64,000 bases of DNA from Globodera rostochiensis. Its lineage: Eukaryota > Nematoda > Chromadorea > Rhabditida > Heteroderidae. Position 1 is the stretch's first letter. Each line of letters begins with the position of its first letter. The stretch spans positions 1,824,001 through 1,888,000 of the forward strand of contig JAEVLN010000014.1 in NCBI GenBank assembly GCA_018350325.1. The letters are read 5' to 3'. Below the pieces are notes generated by a model, which was given only the letters and a program-made list of their open reading frames with translations, made no database searches and was not told where the DNA came from. This document shows, one piece after another, positions 12,655 to 21,324 of the stretch. Position numbers and translations under genes: made by a program.

Positions 12655-15006
12655 GTCCAGGGGCTAAAAGGAAATATTACCGAAAGAATGGACTGTGTGG
12701 GTTGACATATAACAGTTTAGGCATATGTGAAGCACTTGGCACTTTGGTTCGCCGAGAAGGGCACAGAATGCGTCGCTTTCAACAGAATTGAATGAAATCT
12801 CCCCTCTTACGTCATCAAATCCTTCCAAAACAAATCCCCAATTCTTTACTATCCCTTTGATCCGCTTGTAGTCAGTCAATTTGCCTAATTGCGGTTTGGA
12901 CTGGTGAATGTTCTCGTCCCGATAAGGAGGGAATGGCTGGATATGAATGTATTCCGGTTGGGAATGGGAAGGCTTCGTCGGGAAGAAAATGAAAGTCCGG
13001 TGCCAACAAAAATGCATCGTAATGATTGACATATTTAATCCTTTTTTTCTTTTATTTTCAAACAAATAATGCAAAAAAAAACGAGGATTGGCTACCGAGC
13101 CAATGATCAAATCACTTTAACGCCAATAAATTCAATTCGAACGGATGGACGTCAAGAACATCAGCAGGTTCATCACCAGATCATCCAGATGGTCGTCAAG
13201 AACATCAGCAGGTTCAAGCATCCATTGCTTTACTCCGATTAGGCGTCAAAATCATTTTCAAAATTCAAACTTCAATAATTTAAAAGTGATAAATCAATAA
13301 ACCCGATTTATTTTTTGGGAGAGATTTGTTGTTGAATTGAATGTGATGAGTGCGGGGATTTGTGGTTTTGTGTCCATGCGCGACTGATCCCGTCATGGAG
13401 ATTATTTGATGTGATGGGGGGGGGGGGGTCGGCGGTTGAGGGTTAATGGGGGAGGGGGAGTTCAGCCTTTGTTCCCCTGTCCCATGGAATGTGTGGGATG
13501 AGTCTCTAAAAGGGTTGTGAGCGCAGCACAATTCGCTCGTCGATTATTTGAACTTAAAATGAAAGTTTTTTAAATTTCAACTTATTTTTAGCAACGCTTT
13601 TCGGCTTTAAGTCCAAATTATTTTTTGCTGTCCGACCAAACTTTTCCCTCATTCTTTCAACAATAAAATTGCCGGTTAATTTTGTTGCCCTCGGCCATTG
13701 ACAGCGAATTCCAGTCGAGCAAAACTTTGACGCTGGCGGCGAGAGGTTCCAACCGCAGCCAACCCAACGACAGCAACAGCTTTTTGAGTATTTGCCCGAA
13801 AAGATGCGAAAATAAAATCTAATTGAGGGGAAGTGGGGCCAATTTGGCGGGGGGGGGGGGGGGGGAGGGAATTCTTTATGCAAAAATTGGTGGCATATAA
13901 AAGAGTCAACGGGAAAAGGAATTTACGCATTCGAAAAAGAGCCAACCCCCGAGGGGGGGGGGGGGGGCGTCGGTCTATGAACAAATGCGAATATATTTAT
14001 GCAAAGGAAGACAACGCATAAACAAAAAAAGATTCAAGCAAGAAACACGTCAAAAACAAAAAGCCGATTTGAAAATTTGAGCTGACATTATCCGCCCAAA
14101 GCGATGTGTGTTCTTTGCGCCTTTTTGCTGACCAATGTCCGTACTAATCCCCCCAAGGTCACTTTTGGATGCTCCAAAAACATACAAATGGATGTCCCCC
14201 CCCTTCCTCCTCAATTCATTCCATTCCATCGGTTTGGAACCCTTTCCTCCGTTCTTCCCCATTTTTTCTACTTCCGCTCCCACCCAACAGACAGCCGGTC
14301 CGTCGTGTCCTCCCCCTCCCATTCCTCCCCCCCCCTCCCCCCTCCTCCTTCCCCTACTACCCCTCCTTCTCCCCCCCCCCCTCCTCCTCCCCCCTTCTAC
14401 CCCTCCTTCTTCCCCCCCCCCCTCCTACCCCTCCTCCTTCCCCCCCCCCTCTCCTACCCCTCCTCCTTCCCCCCCCCCTCCCCCCCCCTCCTCCTCCTCC
14501 CTCCTACCCCCCTTCTTCCTCCCCCCCCCCTCCTCCCCCTCCCTCTTCCTCCCACTCTTCCCCTCCTCCTCCATTTCATTCTATTCCTCTCTTCCTCCGC
14601 CCAACTTGTACTTCATGCATACGAAATTAATTACATCGTCGACGCTATTTGAAATTTGGTGAAGCGCGCGAGGCGTAACCCGTGCCATGTATAGTTCAGC
14701 CCAATCAAAGTCCAATTAGCCCAACGTAACTTTACTTAGATTCAATTTTATTCTGTTCCATTCTCAACCAATAACACAATGTTCAATAATTTATATTACG
14801 TAAAAGCCTACACATCTCCTCGCATTTCCTTGGCACAAAAATGCCAAAAACACTGGGAATAAACTCAGCAAATTAGGCGCTCGCTCATCCCCTCAGTTGG
14901 TTGGCATTGACAGCATAAATTGTCATTCAATGCTTTCCTTTTTTTAGCTTATGAACCCAAAGGAATTTGACCGATTTAAACTTTGACTTTTGTTGAGTTG
15001 CCGAAA
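12655..15006. other. Gene-poor region with G runs, small direct repeats and a pyrimidine tract
   Basis: No supported gene. It contains a direct repeat of gtcaagaacatcagcaggtt at about 13150 and 13195, long G runs at about 13417-13428, 13848-13866 and 13955-13967, and the pyrimidine tract annotated separately. A 148-codon minus-strand reading frame (13110-12664) lies just upstream of the cyclase start but resembles no family I know and may be chance or a 5' UTR. Confidence 0.5.
14312..14575 (+). repeat. Long polypyrimidine low-complexity tract
   Basis: About 260 bases are almost entirely C and T, with a loose repeated pattern like ctcctacccctccttccccc. All three forward frames are open and read as poly-Pro/Ser, which is a composition effect and not a gene. 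The purine/pyrimidine strand separation makes triplex or replication-slippage behaviour plausible. Confidence 0.8.
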
Positions 15007-15652
15007 ATGTTAATTCTGCGAAAACTTTTATTATCGTCGTCTCAACTGCCAACATCTCTTCGCTTTGCAGCTTTGTTGGCCATCCTTCACATTGGACTCC
15101 TCCCCTCCAGCGACGCCATCCAATGCTATTCCGGCAACCAATTCTCCATTATTGAATGTCCCAGCCTCTACTGTATCAAACAAACTCTTGGATTGGATAC
15201 GGTAGGCAACACACGGAGTTTTTACCTAACTAAATTCGTTTCAATGATGAAGGTACGCTATTGCGACGGGACCGGCGTTTCCTCAATCTGTTCCACCTAC
15301 CGAATTATCGACACTTGCCAAAGTGTGCCTACCCTGGTATTTTAGTTTCGGGCAATTTGTCAATCGAACTTTCTTTCGTAGTTTCTAATGAGTTACTATC
15401 ATTTATTTTGTTGTCAATATTTGCGCTGCTTTATCAGATCAGCTTGAGCCGATTTATGATCTCAAATAATTCTATTTCATATGGCTGAAGATATTCTTTT
15501 TTCTCCTTCAGGGCTACGTTTGTTGCTGCTCTGATCAGCTGTGCAATTCCACGCAAAAGGTACCAATGGACGCCCTTCTTGTCATCATTTTAATCGGTAC
15601 AACTCTGGCAACAATAAGCATTGCCATGCGAACAACAACAGCAATGATCTGA
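15007..15652 (+). CDS. Ly6/uPAR-like GPI-anchored surface protein
   Basis: The ATG at 15007 is followed by a hydrophobic signal segment (LRFAALLAILHIGLLPSSDA). The mature part has the spacing of a nematode Ly6-like domain: IQCYSGNQFSIIECPSLYC, then VRYCDGTGVSSICSTY, DTCQ, and the closing GYVCCCSDQLCNST. A C-terminal hydrophobic tail (ALLVIILIGTTLATISIAM) ending at 15652 suggests GPI anchoring. An intron from about 15342 to 15511 is required. A 51-bp segment (15201-15251) could be a second small intron or coding, since it is a multiple of three. Relatives in C. elegans (ODR-2/HOT proteins and others) act at the neuronal surface, but I cannot assign this one. Confidence 0.65.
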
Positions 15653-16114
15653 ATGGGTCGACTGCTCACTTTTGTTGATGGTCTGCAAAAATCCATTTCT
15701 CATCTCAAAAGTAGAACATTAAATTTTATTTAACATTTTCATCCATAGGAAGCAATGAGAAATGTACTTTTGTCTTCACTGTTTAATGGATCACTAATGC
15801 AATCATTCAATATTTGTTGATTTTTTAAATGATTAGAAATCACTTGGAACCATTTTTTTAAAAATGATAACATTTAAACTGTTTTATTTTTGGCTCATGC
15901 AATAAGAAGCCGGTTCGGTGTAGCGCCCGAGGCGGAACGGTGGGTGGAAAGAGCGGTTGCGCCGGGTCGAGAAAATAGTTTCTGTCAAGTTCGTGATTTC
16001 TAATCTACCAGCAGCAGCTCGGGACGTCCAAAGAAATTAGATTGGTCAGATTTTCAAGTTAAATATACTCACTAAAGATTCTTTTCGTGAGGTTAAATAG
16101 GCCCTAAATAGTGT
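15653..16114. other. Spacer between the Ly6-like gene and tRNA-Lys
   Basis: AT-rich. A short GC-rich patch at about 15910-15975 (gccggttcggtgtagcgccc) has no recognisable identity. No exon seen. Confidence 0.4.
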
Positions 16115-16186
16115 GCCTCCTTAGCTCAGTTGGTAGAGCGTCAGACTTTTAATCTGAAAGTCACGGGATCGAGACCCGTAGGGGGC
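16115..16186 (+). tRNA. tRNA-Lys (UUU)
   Basis: A 72-nt cloverleaf. The acceptor stem gcctcct pairs with agggggc (one G-U). The D arm contains tagctcagttggtagagc (A box), the anticodon loop is cttttaa with anticodon TTT, and the T arm acgggatcgagacccgt holds the B box. A T-rich pol III terminator follows at about 16188-16196. No intron. Confidence 0.96.
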
Positions 16187-16399
16187 TTTATTTTTTAAAT
16201 TTATTTACAATTTATTCATATTTAAACAAAAAATACTACATGCTGTAGGAACTGATTGTTTTTGTTCATACCCGATCAGCGATCCCGCACTTTTACCTAC
16301 AAAATCGTTTAAATCCATTTTTCTATAAATTGAACCAGTCCCTCCCCCCCACTAAGGAGGAACATTGTATAACCAGAAATTGATCAGATCCGTATCACG
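16187..16399. other. Spacer between tRNA-Lys and the palindrome
   Basis: AT-rich, no exon recognised. It ends where homology to the right arm of the palindrome begins. Confidence 0.4.
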
Positions 16400-16631
16400 A
16401 TCGTTATTTTATCAGTTAATCTTGCGTAACAGAGTGAATCGATAACATAGTAAGTGAATGGGACTCGGATCACACGAAAATGATATCACAATCACATGAA
16501 AACAATATATGGATATATCAGAGGGAACAGTTCAATCGACAAAAAAGACTGATCACACAACTCTTCTCCCACCAGCAGCTCAATTCCGTCAGTCGTCCAG
16601 ATTGATTGTTAGTCATCCTCCTACACGTTCC

Positions 16632-17816
16632 TCAGCTTGGCGAGAAGTAACGGAATGAGCAGAGGAAGTTCTCATCAACACTCATAGTGGCGCTCACGTT
16701 TCGACGAACATAGCCAGGCGCCGAGAAAATGGTGAGGAGTCGATTGCTTGCGAAGTACTCCGTCCCGTTCGGAATGCACTAAAAACAAATTGTTGCTCTT
16801 CGGCCGACCTTAATAAATCATTCAAACCACACCTGATGAGCACGGACAATCAAGTCGACTTCGAGCATCTGGCACACGCTGTCAACAACATCTTCGCCGA
16901 ACTGAACGCCGGCCCCTCGTGGGCTTTGACGAACGCCTTGAATGCCCGGTTTGGGGTCGGCCCAGAGGATGTCGAGCTCCAATGACGGTTTTGGTGGGTC
17001 GAACATCGGACGCCGTAATTCACGAAGCTGCTGTAGACTTTCCATAGAAAGCGAAAGTCCGCCGTGCATACCTGAAATGAAATTGAACTACAGTAATGTA
17101 TGCCCAGTTTGAAACTTGAAATTCTTACACAGAAATTTCTTGCCGATCAGTCCAACGTATGGAAGCCAGGCGAAGGTCTGATTGAAGAGCAACCAGATGG
17201 GCTGAGAATGTTGCGGTCCGTAACGGCGGGCAATCTCGCCATAGAATCCATAGCTGAAAACAAATAAAAAATTAGATCAGCCGGAAAGCCCAAACAATTT
17301 TAACGCACTTTCGGTTGATGTTACTGCACTCGTGGTTGCCGCGCAACAGGACGATGTTCTCGGGGTATCTGGCCTTAAATGGGGGATGTTTAGTTCAGTC
17401 CAAGAGGTCATCAAAAAAAGGTCTCACTTTGTAGGCGAAGAGAAGCACAGCGGTCTCCAAACTCTGCCTGCCTCTGTCGACGTAGTCGCCGAGGAAAACA
17501 TATTTTTTGTCTGATGGGAAGCCGTCCATTGCAAAGATCCTCTTCAAATCCGCGAATTGTCCATGGATGTCGCCGCAAACGACGACCGGCGGTTGGATCT
17601 CGACAAGTGAAGGCTGCTCCCTGAGAACTTTGCTTGTTGTCTCGCACAGCAGGCGAACATCATCTGGGCCGACCTGTAAAGGGAAGGAATTTCTAAATTT
17701 TGAATTTAAAACAAAAGAGAATAACTCACATTCGATGTGAACTCCTCAAAAGATATGCGCAAGACTTTTTCGATGATCGCGTCCAACTGGCTGTTGCTCA
17801 GAGTGCCCGCCACCAT
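16632..17816 (-). CDS. PP1-like Ser/Thr protein phosphatase, left palindrome copy
   Basis: Divergent member of the PPP family (PP1/GSP branch). The ATG at 17816 is followed by exons with the metal-binding motifs GDIHGQ, GDYVDRG and RGNHE, then CMHGGLS and IVRAHQ, so all usual metal ligands are present. The stop at 16632 is earlier than in the right copy because one extra base shifts the last codons (SFRYFSPS end). The usual PP1 SAPNYCGEF segment is SAPGYVRRNV here, with two residues fewer than the right copy. The last exons differ from the right copy at many positions (WADPKPGIQGVRQSPRG versus WADPQPGIQGVRPNPRG). Introns are short and at the same positions. In nematodes, expanded PP1-like families often act in sperm; that is only a hint here. 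Confidence 0.88.
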
Positions 17817-17825
17817 TTGTGTTGT

Positions 17826-18006
17826 CGTCCGTGCGCTCAGTGAAGATGAATGTTGTCGACTGGAGTAGATCGTCGTCCGTGCGCTCAGTGAAGATAAATG
17901 TTGTCGACTGGAGTAGATCGTCGTCCGTGCGCTCAGTGAAGATGAATGTTGTCGACTGGAGTAGATCGTCGTCCGTGCGCTCAGTGAAGATAAATGTTGT
18001 CGACTG
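17826..18006. repeat. 48-bp tandem repeat, left arm 5' region (four units)
   Basis: Four units of 48 bp beginning gtccgtgcgctcagtgaaga and containing gttgtcgactggagtagatc. They lie directly upstream of the left phosphatase ATG. Units alternate gatgaatg and gataaatg. An apparent ORF through them is a by-product. Confidence 0.93.
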
Positions 18007-18116
18007 AAGTTTGTGAGATGAGCACGCGTAGTGAAAGTGCTTACATTTATACTACTTTCTGACCTTTACATCCCAACTGTTTTAAAAAATGTATATAAGG
18101 CGGGAAATTTTCAGTT
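18007..18116. promoter_or_regulatory. Unique centre of the palindrome, likely bidirectional promoter
   Basis: About 110 bp of non-duplicated sequence between the two divergent genes. A TATA-like tgtatataaggcggg lies at about 18089-18103 facing right, and on the other strand agtataaatgtaagc (about 18055-18041) faces left. These are placed so that transcription in each direction would cross the mirrored repeats as 5' UTR. Function inferred from position and motif only. Confidence 0.5.
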
Positions 18117-18318
18117 GTCGTCACTGAGCGCACGGACGACGACCTACTCCAGTCGACAACATTTATCTTCACTGAGCGCACGGATCTACTCCAGTCGACA
18201 ACATTTATCTTCACTGAGCGCACGGATCTACTCCAGTCGACAACATTTATCTTCACTGAGCGCACGGACGACGATCTACTCCAGTCGACAACATTCATCT
18301 TCACTGAGCGCACGGACG
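18117..18318. repeat. 42/48-bp tandem repeat, right arm 5' region
   Basis: Four to five units that are the reverse complement of the left-arm repeat (cactgagcgcacggacgacg, tactccagtcgacaacattt). Two units lack a 6-bp cgacga block and are 42 bp. The arrays can pair with the left-arm repeats over most of their length. Confidence 0.92.
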
Positions 18319-18327
18319 ACAACACAA

Positions 18328-19537
18328 ATGGTGGCGGGCACTCTGAGCAACAGCCAGTTGGACGCGATCATCGAAAAAGTCTTGCGCATATCTTTTGAGG
18401 AGTTCACATCGAATGTGAGTTATTCTCTTTTGTTTTAAATTCAAAATTTAGAAATTCCTTCCCTTTACAGGTCGGCCCAGATGATGTTCGCCTGCTGTGC
18501 GAGACAACAAGCAAAGTTCTCAGGGAGCAGCCTTCACTTGTCGAGATCCAACCGCCGGTCGTCGTTTGCGGCGACATCCATGGACAATTCGCGGATTTGA
18601 AGAGGATCTTTGCAATGGACGGCTTCCCATCAGACAAAAAATATGTTTTCCTCGGCGACTACGTCGACAGAGGCAGGCAGAGTTTGGAGACCGCTGTGCT
18701 TCTCTTCGCCTACAAAGTGAGACCTTTTTTTGATGACCTCTTGGACTGAACTAAACATCCCCCATTTAAGGCCAGATACCCCGAGAACATCGTCCTGTTG
18801 CGCGGCAACCACGAGTGCAGTAACATCAACCGAAAGTGCGTTAAAATTGTTTGGGCTTTCCGGCTGATCTAATTTTTATTTTTATTTTCAGCTATGGCTT
18901 TTTTGATGAGATTGCCCGCCGTTACGGACCGCAACATGCTCAGCCCATCTGGTTGCTCTTCAATCAGACCTTCGCCTGGCTTCCATACGTTGGACTGATC
19001 GGCAAGAAATTTCTGTGTAAGAATTTCAAGTTTCAAACTGGGCATACATTACTGTAGTTCAATTTCATTTCAGGTATGCACGGCGGACTTTCGCTTTCTA
19101 TGGAAAGTCTACAGCAGCTTCGTGAATTACGGCGTCCGATGTTCAACCCACCAAACCCGTCATTGGAGCTCGACATCCTCTGGGCCGACCCTCAGCCGGG
19201 CATTCAAGGAGTTCGTCCAAACCCGCGCGGAGCAAGCATTCAGTTCGGCGAGGATGTTGTTGCCAGAGTGTGCCAGCTGCTCGGAGTTGACTTGATTATC
19301 CGTGCTCATCAGGTGTGGTTTAAATGATTTATTAAGGTCGCCCGGAGAGCAACAATTTGTTTTTAGTGCATTCCAAGCGGGACGGAGTACTTCGCAAGCA
19401 ATCGACTCCTCACCATCTTCTCAGCTCCTGGATACGAGGGTCGTCGAAACGTGACCGGCGCCACTATGAGTGTTGATGAGAACTTACTCTGCTCATTCCG
19501 TTACTTCCCGGCAGCTGAGGAACGTGTAGGAGGATGA
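18328..19537 (+). CDS. PP1-like Ser/Thr protein phosphatase, right palindrome copy
   Basis: The ATG is at 18328. Exon 1 (to about 18414) encodes the N-terminal helix region (LSNSQLDAIIEKVLRISFEE). Later exons carry GDIHGQ, GDYVDRG, LRGNHEC, CMHGGLSLS and IIRAHQ, then SAPGYEGRRNVTGATMSVDE and a TGA at 19537. All residues that bind the two active-site metals in PP1 are conserved. The PP1 SAPNYCGEF loop, including the Cys that reacts with microcystin, is replaced by SAPGYEG. The first half is identical to the left copy; the last two exons are diverged. Five introns with standard GT-AG ends. Transcription diverges from the left copy across the palindrome centre. Confidence 0.9.
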
Positions 19538-19605
19538 CTAACACAATCAATCTGGACGACTGACGGAATTGGGCTGCTGGTGGGAGAAGAGTTGTGTGAT
19601 CAGTC

Positions 19606-19735
19606 TTTTGTCGATCAAACTGTTCACTCATATATCTATTTTGTCGATCAAACTGTTCACCCATATATCTATTTTGTCGATCAAACTGTTCACCCATATA
19701 TCTATTTTGTCGATCAAACTGTTCACTCTGATATA
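19606..19735. repeat. 33-bp tandem repeat downstream of the right phosphatase
   Basis: Four direct copies of gtcgatcaaactgttcaccc plus atatatctatttt. The left arm has a single diverged unit at the mirrored position (about 16515-16550), so the array expanded after the arms formed. Confidence 0.9.
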
Positions 19736-19850
19736 TCCATATATTGACTTCATGTGTTTGTGATATATTTTCTTATGATCCGAGTCCCATTCACTTACTA
19801 TGTTATCGATTCACTCTGTTACGCAAGATTAACTGATAAATACGATTGGA

Positions 19851-20755
19851 GTCAGAATTACCTTCGACTTTGTTTTAGTTTTGTCAACTTTAAGTGCTTT
19901 GGTTGAGGAAAATTATTGGTGGGGGGAAATCATACCTGCCTAGGTATGTGATTAGAAATTTCATGTGAAAAATACAAATTTACTATATTTTGGTGCATTT
20001 AGTAAATTGGGTAATATGTACGTGTTCTTTTTATATTTCTCGTTAACCATTTCATTTATTGAACTTTCGTGTCGTGCTGGTTTCTCCATTAGTGGGTAAT
20101 GCGATGGAGGGAGGTAGGGTTGGACAAAACCGGATATTATCCGGGTCCCCGGATACCGGATAGCTCAAAAACACCCGGATACCGGTCCCGTATCCAGCAT
20201 AATTTAGCTGAAATCGTCCAAGACCGGATGATTTTTATATCCAAAATTTTCCCATACCGGTTCCAGATTATCCGGGTTTGTCCAACCCTAGAGGGAGGGA
20301 TCCGCTCGTTAGTAGAAGCACGAAATGGAAAATACAGAATTGTTTGTTTTATTCTGGTTTGTTCACTTCATTATTCCTAAATGCTCAGCAGAACAAATCT
20401 CCCTTTCTCACAGTATTTTAGATCAGATTATGTCACTAAAGTCTAAGATTTTTTTTGTCGATTCTTCGATATATGTGTATTTCACCCAAGCTATTTCTTA
20501 TTTGCGCAAATTCTTTCAAAGTTATATGTACTCGGTTTAGGCATAAAAATTGTCCGATTCTGCCAACTTATCCCACTTCACGTTGAATGGTTAAAGGTGC
20601 TATTGGCGAAACCTCGTCGACTTCAAAAACGTCATTAAAAAGCACATCGAGTTTCTCCTGGCCGAGTCTTGATCCGCCAGGCTAATATATTTCCTATCCC
20701 GCTCATTTTTGCTCCAATTGATTTTTGCATTTTGTTGAGAGTTAGGTAGGGAAGG
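19851..20755. other. Intergenic region holding a MITE
   Basis: AT-rich apart from the 176-bp element annotated separately. No supported gene; the 71-93 residue frames here match nothing known. Confidence 0.5.
20115..20290. mobile_element. hAT-like MITE with 8-bp target duplication
   Basis: The element begins tagggttggacaaaaccgga and ends with the reverse complement of tagggttggacaaacccgga, a terminal inverted repeat of about 22 bp with one mismatch. It is flanked on both sides by gagggagg (20107-20114 and 20291-20298). An 8-bp duplication and TAGGG ends are typical of the hAT superfamily. The interior holds several ccggat/atccgg blocks and no coding capacity. Confidence 0.85.
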
Positions 20756-21072
20756 ATGAGTGGGGTTTCTGCTGCCGAAAAAAATGGAGAATCCGAGGAG
20801 AGAATGGAAAAGGTGTCTGATTTTGTGTTTATTGAGTTTTAATATCTTTTTAACAGATTTCGACCTCATCACCCAGGGCAATGAGTGAGGAAGACACGCT
20901 TGTGGACAACGGAACTCCAATTAGGAACTATCAGAGCATGGACCAAGAGCCTTTAAACTTGAACAACGAAATCCCGGTCGAAGGCGACAATGTTGAACTT
21001 CGTGAGAATGCCAGTGGAAAGGGACCAAAGCGGCATAGGCGCAGAAGGATGCGATATTTGTCACAAAGTTAG
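20756..21072 (+). CDS. Short two-exon reading frame upstream of TRPM, status unclear
   Basis: An ATG at 20756 starts an exon ending in a good donor at 20812. The acceptor at 20856 leads into a second exon that ends with a TAG at 21070-21072, giving about 87 residues rich in Glu, Asn and a basic tail (KRHRRRRMRYLSQS). The composition resembles a disordered N-terminus. I found no donor that joins it in frame to the next TRPM exon at 21325, so it may be a separate small gene, an alternative first exon or an upstream ORF. Confidence 0.3.
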
Positions 21073-21324
21073 AACATTTACTAGTAAGAAAAATAGTTCT
21101 AAAATTCGGTAAAAGTGAAGAATATGGGTACTTCCTAAAATGCACAAAATCACTTGGATAGGTGGTTCGTGCGTTAGGCTTAGAATGAAGTCGATTGGGA
21201 TATTTGCCCATTTTGGTGAGACCCATCACGTATTTTTGAAATTCTTGCACGCTTTCAGTTAAATGGTTTCCTAAAATGCTGAAAACATCGTCAGATAAAA
21301 AAATTTTTTTAATGTATAGACAGC

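Larger units (their letters stand above)
16400..19850. repeat. Large palindrome with two PP1-like genes head to head
   Basis: The left arm (about 16400-18006) is the reverse complement of the right arm (about 18117-19850), around a unique spacer of about 110 bp centred near 18070. Homology starts at the outer ends (left cagttaatcttgcgtaacag, right its complement near 19830-19811) and runs through both phosphatase genes, including introns and 5' repeats. Near the centre the arms look identical: exons and introns at 17330-17816 and 18328-18812 translate without a difference. The outer coding exons differ at many residues. That gradient argues for arm-to-arm gene conversion and against a simple assembly hairpin. 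Confidence 0.9.

Noticed and set aside
12664..13110. 148-codon minus-strand frame upstream of the cyclase ATG
   Set aside because: No domain, no signal peptide and no clear splice to the cyclase; could be 5' UTR.
14104..14662. Three overlapping plus-strand frames of 150-180 codons, poly-Pro/Ser
   Set aside because: They exist only because the tract is nearly pure C and T and therefore lacks stops; no start context, splice sites or family match.
17819..18438. Short frames made of the 48-bp repeats (SVRSVKMNVVDWSR type)
   Set aside because: Stop-free repeats in the 5' leaders of the phosphatase genes, mirrored on both arms; no protein features.
16400..19850. Palindrome as a pure assembly artefact (hairpin read or haplotype join)
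   Set aside because: Outer exons of the two arms differ at many amino acids and by small indels while both stay open; an artefact would give equal identity throughout. Long-read confirmation is still the decisive test.
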